A stretch of DNA of 64,000 bases. Origin: Pedobacter ghigonis. GTDB taxonomy: Bacteria > Bacteroidota > Bacteroidia > Sphingobacteriales > Sphingobacteriaceae. A model generated the notes under the pieces. The model did no database searches and was not told where the DNA came from. It saw nothing but the letters and a program-made list of their open reading frames with translations. How positions within the stretch are numbered: the first letter of the stretch is position 1; each line of letters begins with the position of its first letter. Positions 51,620 to 58,898 of this stretch are shown in pieces. Location of the stretch: the NCBI RefSeq assembly GCF_903166585.1, contig NZ_CAESCM010000013.1, positions 116,373 to 180,372 on the forward strand. The letters run 5' to 3'. Position numbers and translations under genes: made by a program.

Positions 51620-52039
51620 TTAGGTTAAAAACCTGCTCCTAACTTCTTCAGTCGGGAGCATGCAGCTTGCTGTTCGTCCAAAAAAGGTATAACGTTTCTT
51701 AGCGAAGGCTTCGTACAGCCAGTTCCTTGCAATATTCGGAATCAGATAAGCCAGATTGATTAATGGCGACCACCAGGTATTCAGATTTTTCAGGATATAG
51801 AGTACTGCTTTCGATTGGGTAAGAAACCCGTTTTCCCTCACCACTATAATGCTGTTGAACTTTTCAAAATCGGTTTTATGCATTTTGCTTAACATCGCTG
51901 AAGTACTGCCCTGTAAAGGCGCATAATGAAACTTGTTGCGATGATCGTATGCAATAACATAATTGATATAGCGATTACAGAAATTGCATACCCCATCAAA
52001 CAGAATAATATCTTTCGGTGTATTTAAAACAGCTGTCAT
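51620..52039 (-). CDS. DCC-family thiol-disulfide protein
   Basis: DUF393/DCC protein of 139 residues, named after its DxxCxxC motif: IILFDGVCNFCNRYINYVI (about 11-29), a predicted redox or oxidoreductase fold, with FGRTASCMLP near the C-terminus giving a third Cys. It overlaps the HTTM gene by 4 bases (ATGA), so the two are translationally coupled. DCC proteins are often coupled to HTTM/gamma-carboxylase-like membrane proteins, consistent with a modification or export module. Fourth and last gene of the peptide locus. Confidence 0.88.
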   Translation of the reverse strand: MTAVLNTPKDIILFDGVCNFCNRYINYVIAYDHRNKFHYAPLQGSTSAMLSKMHKTDFEKFNSIIVVRENGFLTQSKAVLYILKNLNTWWSPLINLAYLIPNIARNWLYEAFAKKRYTFFGRTASCMLPTEEVRSRFLT

Positions 52040-52845
52040 GAAATTTGGTGGTTAACAAAATAAATTGCCGGATAGGTTGCCATAAAGGCCCAAAAGAAAG
52101 AGTTTAGTCCCATAATTACTGCCGTGAAAAAGTGAAAGATAAATCCCCATACCAGAAATATCAGCGCAAATGGCCAGGGTAAAAACAGGCATAGCGGAAA
52201 TATAGTTTCCATAATAATCACATTCCAGCACAAGAAAAGGTTGGCTGCCGGATATTTTTGTAGGAAGAGCGTAGCCTTTTTCGAACCGTAGGTTTTGGTA
52301 GAAAACACATCTTTAATTGCTGTTCCCGAACGCCACTCGGCCGAAACCAGTTTGGCAATGCCTGCAACAGCGTACGAAAGGCAAGCCTGCAGGGCAATAA
52401 ACCAAAGTCCGATATCTCTTAATTTGCTCGTTGCGAGCACTGGCATATTGCATAAAATAAGGGTAATGATAATCAGCATACTCATCTGGTCAGAACCATC
52501 GCTTCCGTAATGGGTAACCAGTGAAGCAAGAAGCAGGCTAAGGCCTAATAAACTGATTAATACCCATCCAATCGTGCTTTGTAAAGGAAAAAACAACAAT
52601 CCGGTTATGAGTAAGCACCTGATGAAAAACAGCATGGCCAGGCCAGGCACGCTGAACAGTTTAAACAATGGTTTCAGAAAAGGTATTTGGTTCTCTTTCG
52701 TCCACTTTAGCTGCATTACATTCCAGGATAACAGCCCGTTGGGAGAAAATATCTGAACTTTTTTGAGGTATTCTAAGGTAGAGATCAGTAAACCCACGCT
52801 GAGTATGATCAATACAATTTGCGATATGTTGTTAAATAAAATCAT
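52036..52845 (-). CDS. HTTM-domain membrane protein, SdpB-like
   Basis: Multi-pass membrane protein of 269 residues with about six to seven helices. A loop with AIAKLVSAEWRSGTAIKDVFSTKTYGSK (about 160-190), ahead of FHFFTAVIMGLNSFFWAFMATYPAIYF, is the pattern of horizontally transferred transmembrane (HTTM) and vitamin-K-dependent-carboxylase-like proteins, the group that includes SdpB of the Bacillus sporulation-delaying toxin system. It starts 2 bases after the upstream gene stop and overlaps the DCC gene. Expected role: maturation of a peptide, by analogy only. Confidence 0.75.
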   Translation of the reverse strand: MILFNNISQIVLIILSVGLLISTLEYLKKVQIFSPNGLLSWNVMQLKWTKENQIPFLKPLFKLFSVPGLAMLFFIRCLLITGLLFFPLQSTIGWVLISLLGLSLLLASLVTHYGSDGSDQMSMLIIITLILCNMPVLATSKLRDIGLWFIALQACLSYAVAGIAKLVSAEWRSGTAIKDVFSTKTYGSKKATLFLQKYPAANLFLCWNVIIMETIFPLCLFLPWPFALIFLVWGFIFHFFTAVIMGLNSFFWAFMATYPAIYFVNHQIS

Positions 52846-52847
52846 GG

Positions 52848-53402
52848 CTAAATTTGATGAAAAACAGATAATAGGATGAGTGACGGGGTTGTTTCTTTTT
52901 GATAACCCGACGATTCGGCCAGCATAAACTGGCGGTAGCAGTCCGCTGTACGTCGCTTGTAATTGCTAACGGCATGCAGCACAATAATATAGGGGGTAGA
53001 GAACATGAGTAAATTTAAATTGCCTGTTCTTTCGCGGTAGGATGGTATGCTCGAAACGAGGCTCTGCACCACATCTGATAAAATCTTTTTATCGCGTTTT
53101 TCGGGGTTCCATAACCATGACCAGAATGTGCGCTCTTCGGTAATGTCCATTTCCTGCCATTCGGTATAATTTTCATCTGATATCTTATCCCTGAATAGCA
53201 GGTGATAGTCTCTTTTGCCTGGATGGGGAGCAAAAAATGTCCACAAAGGAATCAGGTTAAAGAGGTCGAGTTTGTACCTGATGAACCAGGATATCCTGGT
53301 TTCTTTAAACTGGCATAATATGGTGGCTAAGAACCAGCAGGCCAGGAAAACGGTTATTACAATTTCGTAAATGGCCGTAGGTGTTAATTTCAACATCATC
53401 AT
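52848..53402 (-). CDS. membrane-anchored protein, possibly SdpA-like
   Basis: Protein of 184 residues with one N-terminal transmembrane helix (about 12-30, IVITVFLACWFLATILCQF), then a soluble part with NLIPLWTFFAPHPGKRDYHLLFRD and later VSNYKRRTADCYRQFMLAE. The phrase LWTFFAPHP recalls the conserved WxFFTxxP segment of SdpA proteins, and the position directly before an SdpB-like gene fits. I cannot confirm the homology, so the SdpA label is tentative. Separated from the small peptide gene by 59 bases containing a terminator hairpin. Confidence 0.6.
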   Translation of the reverse strand: MMMLKLTPTAIYEIVITVFLACWFLATILCQFKETRISWFIRYKLDLFNLIPLWTFFAPHPGKRDYHLLFRDKISDENYTEWQEMDITEERTFWSWLWNPEKRDKKILSDVVQSLVSSIPSYRERTGNLNLLMFSTPYIIVLHAVSNYKRRTADCYRQFMLAESSGYQKETTPSLILLSVFHQI

Positions 53403-53424
53403 TTTTTCAAAAAATAGATTGGAG

Positions 53425-53456
53425 AAAAAAGGAGGACAGTCTCACTGCCCTCCTTA
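53425..53456 (-). terminator. terminator-like hairpin after the peptide gene
   Basis: On the minus strand AAGGAGGGCAGT, loop GAGA, ACTGTCCTCCTT (one G-T pair), then TTTT. Position directly after the small gene and before the maturation genes suggests partial termination to make excess peptide, as in many bacteriocin and toxin operons. Confidence 0.75.
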
Positions 53457-53461
53457 AATAA

Positions 53462-53767
53462 TTAATTGAATTTTTTACGGAGTTCGATCAGTTTTTCTAA
53501 CGATAAGCCATTGTTGGCCTCTTTAGAAAGATCGCTGATTTCAGCTTCGTTCAACGCATTTGCTGCGCCCACTGCTTCTACTACCTGTGTAACTACCGGG
53601 GTAGCTCTAACGGTTACTTTTACTGCTTTTACAGCAGTACGTGCTATTGCTGTAATAAACAGGGGAGCTGCTGAATTTGCTTCAACAATTTCATTGTCGC
53701 CTTGTAAATCGGCGATTAATGCATCAAGGATTGCTAGTTCTGCCTTGGATAAACCTGACTTTGCCAT
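53462..53767 (-). CDS. small peptide/toxin precursor candidate
   Basis: Small protein of 101 residues without a signal peptide and without a recognised domain. An acidic N-terminal helix (SKAELAILDALIADLQGDNE, about 6-25) is followed by a cationic, Ala/Val-rich amphipathic stretch (FITAIARTAVKAVKVTVRAT, about 37-57, then VVTQVVEAVGAANAL) and a charged tail. The layout of leader-like acidic helix plus hydrophobic core resembles RiPP or SDP-type precursors. It is the first gene of the peptide locus, followed by a terminator hairpin. It could instead be a structural or regulatory peptide. Confidence 0.6.
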   Translation of the reverse strand: MAKSGLSKAELAILDALIADLQGDNEIVEANSAAPLFITAIARTAVKAVKVTVRATPVVTQVVEAVGAANALNEAEISDLSKEANNGLSLEKLIELRKKFN

Positions 53768-53966
53768 TTTGTTTTCTTTTTGAGGTAAATAAATAATTGT
53801 TTATGTGCGTTGGTTTTGAAGCTTCGTTTGCACAACGTAAAGTTCGGAAGGCAATGGTTTTTATACCAGCGTGCTAATACTCAATCAGAAAATAGAGTAT
53901 TTCTACGTAGTTAGTAGGGTAAAGTGAAGGTTTGCCTTAGCAATATTAAGGAAGGGGATATGAAAA

Positions 53967-54012
53967 GGAAGGAAGGAAGGAAGGAAGGAAGGAAGGAAGG
54001 AAGGAAGGAAGG
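53967..54012. repeat. GGAA microsatellite
   Basis: Eleven perfect GGAA units (53967-54010) plus GG, CCTT on the other strand. It lies between the response-regulator stop (54028) and the start of the peptide gene (53767), about 200 bases upstream of that start. Tract length is expected to vary by slippage. Confidence 0.95.
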
Positions 54013-54027
54013 GAAAATGAGGTGCAA

Positions 54028-54681
54028 CTAATCTATTACACCATTTTTAATGGCAAACATCACCAATCCGGCGGTATTGCGTACACCGGTTTTTTCTATT
54101 ATGCGCATTCTGATGCCTTCTACAGACCGTGGACTTAAGAAAAGTTCAGTGCCGATTTCACTGGCTGTTTTTTCATTACAAATCATTTTTAGCACGTCGA
54201 GTTCGCGTTCCGAAAATTCTATAGTCTGGTTGAGTGAGAGTTTGGAGGGACTTTTAATGGTCAGCTTCCTGAGCAGGGCCTTGGTTACAATATCGTTAAA
54301 ATAATAGCCGCTTTCATGTACCGAATAAATGGCCTTTCTGATTTCTTTTGGATCGGTATTTTTTAGAAGATAGCCGTTAGCGCCGTTTTCCATCAGGTGA
54401 ATGATGAATTTCACATCGTCATACATCGTAACTACCAGTATTTTGAGATCACTTGTATATTTTTTCCTGATTAGCTTAATGGCTTCAATCCCATCCATTC
54501 CGGGCATTTTCAGGTCCATCAAAATCACATCGGGTTGCACTTCTTCGAGTTGTTGCATCAGTTCGTATCCGTCTGATACTTCAAATATCACTTCAAGATT
54601 TTTATCGCGGGTAAAACCAACTTTTAAACCATCTCTAAAAATGCTGTAATCGTCTGCTATAGCTATCCTTATCTTAGGCAT
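54028..54681 (-). CDS. NarL/FixJ-type response regulator
   Basis: Response regulator of 217 residues. Receiver domain 1-120 with acidic DD at 10-11, phosphoacceptor D56 in VILMDLKMPGMDG and switch Lys in LLKNTDP. C-terminal LuxR-type helix-turn-helix (about 150-215: FSERELDVLKMICNEKTASEIGTELFLSPRSVEGIRMRI). Partner of the kinase gene 111 bases upstream. It stands just before the peptide locus on the same strand, which makes regulation of that locus plausible. Confidence 0.95.
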   Translation of the reverse strand: MPKIRIAIADDYSIFRDGLKVGFTRDKNLEVIFEVSDGYELMQQLEEVQPDVILMDLKMPGMDGIEAIKLIRKKYTSDLKILVVTMYDDVKFIIHLMENGANGYLLKNTDPKEIRKAIYSVHESGYYFNDIVTKALLRKLTIKSPSKLSLNQTIEFSERELDVLKMICNEKTASEIGTELFLSPRSVEGIRMRIIEKTGVRNTAGLVMFAIKNGVID

Positions 54682-54736
54682 TGTAATTATATTTAATCAT
54701 TTAAAATTAGTTATTTTTTTATAAACCGACCGCATA

Positions 54737-54750
54737 AATTACATTGTAAT
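54737..54750. promoter_or_regulatory. ATTACATTGTAAT palindrome upstream of the response regulator
   Basis: ATTACA-T-TGTAAT (54738-54750) is a perfect 13-bp odd palindrome in the kinase-regulator gap. The 9-mer AATTACATT occurs here and twice, as its complement AATGTAATT, before the first gene of the cluster (56750-56758, 56782-56790). Candidate binding site. Confidence 0.4.
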
Positions 54751-54792
54751 ACTACTTAATTGTATTAATTATATGTCATTTTGTAAATGCCC

Positions 54793-55587
54793 TTAAACAG
54801 GTATCTTTAATTCAATCAGGTAGCGGTCGGCATGCTGCGAAAATTTAAGACAGGCTTTCAGCAGGATCATCCTGTTCTGGATGTTTTTCAAGCCCAAACC
54901 GTTTTTAATATACCTGAGTTCTTCGAACTGATTTTGCGTAAGGCCGTTCCCGTTGTGTGTAATGGTAAAGATCAGGTGGTGGCTTACAGTGGCAGAGCGA
55001 ATGTGGATGAGATTGGCTTTGGCATGTTTGGTAATGTTATGGAGCAACTCCTGAACAACCCTGTAAATGCTGATGTCGTTCGGGGTGGCTTTGGTGCCAT
55101 GCTTATCCTGAAGATCTAAACTGATGTTGATTAAACTGCTCTGGCCAATTTTACCGCAAAAGTGGCCAATTGCTTCTTTTAAACCCAGTTCCTGTAAGAT
55201 GTTGGAGTGCAGGTTATGCGATATGCCCCTGATCTTGCTGATTCCTTCATCGAGCAAACTTTTGCTTTTGGCATACATTTCCTTGCTTGTTTCGTCGCAG
55301 TGATCTAAGTTAATTCCATAAAAATGCAAGCTCGATGCCCCAAGAATAGCTCCAACTTCATCATGCAGTTGTTCGGCAATGCGTAACTTTTCCATTTCTT
55401 CGCTTCTTACCGCTGCTGCTATTAACTGGTTTTTCTGTGCATTTTGCAGGGCCTGCAAATTCATTTTATACTGAAGTTTTTTGCGTTGCATGAAAATGAA
55501 AATGAGTAAAATGCTGATAAAAAGCATCAGCATGGCCGCTATGCCTGCCATCAGCATCAGGGTGATTTTATTGTTTTCCTGATTCAT
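54793..55587 (-). CDS. HisKA_3-type sensor histidine kinase
   Basis: Histidine kinase of 264 residues of the NarX/DesK type. One N-terminal transmembrane helix (about 9-33), a short coiled coil, then HisKA_3 with phosphoacceptor H75 in RIAEQLHDEVGAI and a HATPase_c domain (about 165-262: ELLHNITKHAKA, NGNGLTQNQ, NGLGLKNIQNR). There is no periplasmic sensor domain, so it probably gets its signal from another membrane protein; the 7-TM protein whose gene overlaps it by 20 bases is the natural candidate. Confidence 0.92.
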   Translation of the reverse strand: MNQENNKITLMLMAGIAAMLMLFISILLIFIFMQRKKLQYKMNLQALQNAQKNQLIAAAVRSEEMEKLRIAEQLHDEVGAILGASSLHFYGINLDHCDETSKEMYAKSKSLLDEGISKIRGISHNLHSNILQELGLKEAIGHFCGKIGQSSLINISLDLQDKHGTKATPNDISIYRVVQELLHNITKHAKANLIHIRSATVSHHLIFTITHNGNGLTQNQFEELRYIKNGLGLKNIQNRMILLKACLKFSQHADRYLIELKIPV

Positions 55588-56233
55588 AAAAACCTTTGGC
55601 TAAAAACAGGTTGAAAATAATGTACGATATATTATGAACGCTCCATAAGCTAATGGCAAAGCTCTGAAAACGCGTAGTAAGCTCGTTGTAAAGCAGAAAG
55701 ATGAAAAAATTGAGCGCTACAAAAATGCCAAGTCCGGTAACGATCCAAAAAACATTATTGGTAATCTTTGTGCCTACATTATCGTTTATTTTAAACAGGT
55801 AATATTGTAATACATAAAAAAGCAAGAGCGCGGCTTCGATAGAAAGTAAGCGGCTGCTGAATTTCCAGTAATCGAAAAAGTTTTCGAAAAAAGTAAAGTT
55901 GACAATAATAAAAAGTGTAAAACCGATAAGTACAATCTTTTTAACAATAACCAGAAAAGGCTGATGGAGGTGGATGAAAAAAGCACTGAACAAATAAAAA
56001 CGCACTACTGAATGCAGGTTGTAAAGAAAATTATTTGAATTGTATGCCGCTGGCAACAGTATCCTGAATTTCCAAACCAGATCTATTGCCAGGTTAATGA
56101 TCAATGCAGCCCATACATAAGAAACAACCAGCGTAAGTTTTGCTGGTTGTTTTTTAAGTATTAATATGGTTATTGGGATTAGTAATGCCCATACTTCAGA
56201 CCAATCGAGAACAAATTGGAATATTTTTAGCAT
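55568..56233 (-). CDS. multi-pass membrane protein of unknown function (possible sensor)
   Basis: Hydrophobic protein of 221 residues with about seven transmembrane helices and charged loops; includes LHQPFLVIVKKIVLIGFTLFIIVNFTFFENFFDYW. No family recognised with confidence. Its 3' end overlaps the kinase gene by 20 bases, so expression is coupled and it may act as the membrane sensor for that kinase, which lacks one. Preceded by a 20-base gap to the next upstream gene. Confidence 0.75.
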   Translation of the reverse strand: MLKIFQFVLDWSEVWALLIPITILILKKQPAKLTLVVSYVWAALIINLAIDLVWKFRILLPAAYNSNNFLYNLHSVVRFYLFSAFFIHLHQPFLVIVKKIVLIGFTLFIIVNFTFFENFFDYWKFSSRLLSIEAALLLFYVLQYYLFKINDNVGTKITNNVFWIVTGLGIFVALNFFIFLLYNELTTRFQSFAISLWSVHNISYIIFNLFLAKGFYESGKQ

Positions 56234-56253
56234 CTGAGGTGAGGGTTATTGCA

Positions 56254-56742
56254 TTAGTGTATTGTTGCTGGTGGTGAAGGGTTGGTTTCAATTGGGTCGA
56301 AATCGCTGTTGTACAGCAATTCTACATCTCCGGTATCAATTCTTTTAAATCTTTTTACGTTGTAGAACACATGTCCTTGCGCTACATTGGGGATAAATAC
56401 AAGGTAATCGGGTTTGTCGCCATTTACATCAGGGTTGTTAATGAGTAATTGGATATTGGCCAGAGAAATGATGTTATTACTCATGATGATTGGGCCACTC
56501 AAATCAAGCGCGCTATTGTTGTACACGTCCAGTTTGTCGAAATAACTGCTGTATTGGTTGGTGTCGGCCATGTACCCGTAAGCAATCAGCTGTAAAGGTT
56601 TGTCTTTTTTATCGGTATCGGGAAAAAAATAGCAGAATACAAATTGATCGATGCCGGGAGAGTTTAAGATTAAAGATTGGATAGCACTGATCTCATACTT
56701 GAGCCAATAAAATTTTTGAGTTTGTTTTTCTTTAGTGAGCAT
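56254..56742 (-). CDS. hypothetical protein, first gene of the sensor cluster
   Basis: Soluble protein of 162 residues without signal peptide or known family. The sequence contains IQSLILNSPGIDQFVFCYFFPDTD, PLQLIAYGYMADTNQYSSYFDKLDVYN and DYLVFIPNVAQGHVFYNVKRFKRI, giving an alpha/beta impression. It opens a four-gene minus-strand unit (this gene, 7-TM protein, kinase, regulator) with gaps of at most 20 bases in its first half. Upstream lie two AATGTAATT copies and a 16-bp palindrome. Confidence 0.6.
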   Translation of the reverse strand: MLTKEKQTQKFYWLKYEISAIQSLILNSPGIDQFVFCYFFPDTDKKDKPLQLIAYGYMADTNQYSSYFDKLDVYNNSALDLSGPIIMSNNIISLANIQLLINNPDVNGDKPDYLVFIPNVAQGHVFYNVKRFKRIDTGDVELLYNSDFDPIETNPSPPATIH

Positions 56743-56868
56743 AATTTTAAATGTAATTTAACGACATAAATATATACATATAATGTAATTAAAAATATAC
56801 TTGTAAAGTAAAACTTTGAATACTATGCTAAATCTTATATGTGTATTAGTGAATGCGGTGAAGTTATT

Positions 56869-56884
56869 TTAATAACGTTATTAA
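56869..56884. promoter_or_regulatory. TTAATAACGTTATTAA palindrome
   Basis: A perfect 16-bp palindrome about 127 bases upstream of the sensor cluster and 19 bases from the end of the YdcF-like gene. Candidate operator; could also act as a weak hairpin. Confidence 0.35.
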
Positions 56885-56902
56885 GAAGACAGTGTTGAAG
56901 GA

Positions 56903-57652
56903 TTAGCTTCGGCAGTAATCGACCAGCAGGCCAATCCACTCTTTAAATAACATTTCCCAGGTGCCGAATGCCGATGCACTGGGTATTAGTAAGTCGGTGA
57001 GGTCGGATTCGGTACTGCTTCTGAAATCGGTAGGATAATAACTGAGCGGCTGTGTAGTTTGCCGGTTAAAAATGAGCCTGGCCCTGGGGATATGCCACGC
57101 ACTGGTGATAACCACAATTTTTGCCTGAGGCATGCGCTTTTTAATCAGTGAGAGGCTGAACTTTGCATTTTCGATGGTGTTTCTGCTTTGGTTTTCGATG
57201 AGGACTGCACTATCGGGAATGCAGATTTCGTGCAGGAATTTTTTAACCAGATTGGCTTCTTTAACTTCATTGTTAATCAGGTTGGCATTACCGCTGCTGA
57301 TCAATATCTTTTTTATCCTGCCTTGGCGGTAGAGTGATAAAGCCTGAAACAACCGGTCGTTACTTCCGTTAAACTTTATTTCGTTGTTGTGCTTGTTTAA
57401 CCCGGAGAAACCACCCAATACAATCGCCACATCGTAGCTTTCTTTTTGTACAGGATAGGGAGGCTCGTATAACTTAACTGCCTGATTAGCCAGGAAGGCG
57501 TTTGAAAAAAATAAAAGCACCGCTATTGCAGCAGTGCTTAAATACTTACGGGTTTTGTGTTTTTTAGCTGAAAAGCTAAGTATAAGTAGTGTACAAAACC
57601 AGAGGAATGGCTTAATTAAGTATAATAGAATTTTAGACAGAATAAAAATCAT
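56903..57652 (-). CDS. YdcF/SanA-like (DUF218) membrane protein
   Basis: DUF218-family protein of 249 residues. Two N-terminal hydrophobic segments (about 3-29 and 36-58) anchor a domain with VAIVLGGF (about 76), NDRLFQALSLYRQGRIKKILISSGN (about 98-122), NTIENAKFSLSLIKK and VVITSAWHIPRARLIF (about 180-196), all landmarks of the family. These proteins are implicated in envelope or polysaccharide metabolism; the E. coli relatives are SanA and YdcF. Not clearly in an operon with the sensor cluster. Confidence 0.88.
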   Translation of the reverse strand: MIFILSKILLYLIKPFLWFCTLLILSFSAKKHKTRKYLSTAAIAVLLFFSNAFLANQAVKLYEPPYPVQKESYDVAIVLGGFSGLNKHNNEIKFNGSNDRLFQALSLYRQGRIKKILISSGNANLINNEVKEANLVKKFLHEICIPDSAVLIENQSRNTIENAKFSLSLIKKRMPQAKIVVITSAWHIPRARLIFNRQTTQPLSYYPTDFRSSTESDLTDLLIPSASAFGTWEMLFKEWIGLLVDYCRS

Positions 57653-57702
57653 GGGTTGCAGCTATTGCTGCAAAACTAAGCTTTTAATCTATGTTAGCGT
57701 AA

Positions 57703-58068
57703 TTATCCCTGTCCTTCCTGCACCTGCCCGTTTTTGTAGGCATCATCTAATATTTCTTTCACATCAGATTTACGTTTTTTTTCTATTTTATGTCTGAAAT
57801 GAGGAACTTCATGTTCAACAATATCATCTTCTATTGCCTCTACGCCGAAAACCTTCTCTTTTAAAAGATTGTACTTATCCTGGAAACCATAGCGGAGGTT
57901 TTTAGCCTTGCCTGCAATTTTCCCGCGGGTGCCTGCGCCACTATCAGGAGCGAATAAAACACTAATTACAGCACCTGCCGCTAAACCTGCAACTAATGCA
58001 AGTGCGATTTGAACATTGTTGTTCGATTTTTGCGTTAAATATTTTCCGATTAACTTTCTGTATTTCAT
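57703..58068 (-). CDS. YtxH-like small membrane protein
   Basis: Protein of 121 residues with one transmembrane helix rich in Gly and Ala (about 20-42, ALALVAGLAAGAVISVLFAPDSG) and then a basic, coiled tail (GKIAGKAKNLRYGFQDKYNLLKEKVFG), the hallmark of YtxH/gas-vesicle-like stress proteins. Located on the minus strand, 50 bases upstream of the YdcF-like gene, probably in one transcript. Function in Bacteroidota is unknown. Confidence 0.75.
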   Translation of the reverse strand: MKYRKLIGKYLTQKSNNNVQIALALVAGLAAGAVISVLFAPDSGAGTRGKIAGKAKNLRYGFQDKYNLLKEKVFGVEAIEDDIVEHEVPHFRHKIEKKRKSDVKEILDDAYKNGQVQEGQG

Positions 58069-58427
58069 AACATCGCATTTCGAAAAAGAACAAATACAAT
58101 GAAATAATGTTTCAGAAAAATAGCTAAAAGTCTATCGCTTAGAAAAAAAAAGTAGATTGTTTGTTGCTGTATTTCAGGGGCGATAGGTGGGAGCTTCCTT
58201 TAATAGCACGGTTTGCCCGGGTAAAATAAACCTGACAGGAGCGGACATCCCGTTAAGATCAGCATTGCGATTAATCGGGATAAAGCGAATGGCAGGGCTA
58301 CCGTAAATATTGGTGCGTGACCCTGCTTTTCGAAAAAAATACCGGACCTAATTAAGCTGGCGATATTTTGGAGCAAACCAATCGGGAAATATTTGTTAAG
58401 TTTAGCTTTTTTAATAGTTAGTAAAAT
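58069..58427. other. intergenic region before the OsmC-like gene
   Basis: A gap of 359 bases. The central part (about 58215-58300) is a degenerate GC-rich block (GGAGCGGACATCCCGTTAAG, AATCGGGATAAAGCGAATGG) that looks like another dispersed intergenic repeat. It creates an open frame on the minus strand, not accepted as a gene. Confidence 0.45.
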
Positions 58428-58808
58428 ATGGTAAAAGCGATAATAAACAGGGAGCACTATGCATGCTCGGTAAGCAACGGATCACACGAAATTATAGCCG
58501 ACGAGCCGTTGGAATATGGCGGCACACATAAAGGATTTGCACCAAAAGGCCTGCTGATGGCTTCTCTGGCCTCTTGTGTAGCCATTACTTTAAGGATGTA
58601 TATTGACAGAAAAGGCTGGCCTGTTGACCGGATTGAAGTGGAAGTGAACATTGATACTGAAAATGGCGAGACTATTTTCTTTGAAGAGATTACTTGCCAT
58701 GGCGTACTTACCGAAGAGCAGAAATTAAGGCTGGAAGATATTGCAACAAAATGCCCGGTAAGCAAGATTTTAGCTACAGGGCACGAAATAAGATCGAAAG
58801 TGCTGTAG
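58428..58808 (+). CDS. OsmC-family peroxiredoxin-like protein
   Basis: OsmC/Ohr-like protein of 126 residues. The two catalytic cysteines are present, in ASLASCVAITLRMY (C50) and in IATKCPVSKIL (C109), with the family pattern of a first half that gathers FAPKGLLMASL. It would reduce organic peroxides as a dimer in the cytosol. The ATG start at 58428 gives the standard short N-terminus. It precedes the DUF2130 gene by 90 bases on the same strand. Confidence 0.9.
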   Translation: MVKAIINREHYACSVSNGSHEIIADEPLEYGGTHKGFAPKGLLMASLASCVAITLRMYIDRKGWPVDRIEVEVNIDTENGETIFFEEITCHGVLTEEQKLRLEDIATKCPVSKILATGHEIRSKVL

Positions 58809-58898
58809 TGCAGGCGGTGCAAAACTCGTTTACACATTGATAAAAAGCTTTAATATCTTTGTATCGCTCTGGTTTCTTCCGGAGTAAAGAAAATACTT

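Noticed and set aside
53462..53783. Plus-strand 105-codon open frame opposite the small peptide gene
   Set aside because: It is the antisense shadow of the minus-strand gene, which has operon context, a terminator and better composition.
53967..54012. Possible CRISPR or other array
   Set aside because: It is a simple tetranucleotide microsatellite without spacers. No CRISPR array was seen anywhere in the window.
58200..58457. 85-codon open frame on the minus strand before the OsmC-like gene
   Set aside because: It overlaps the OsmC-like start and lies on a degenerate GC-rich intergenic repeat; the product has no recognisable features.
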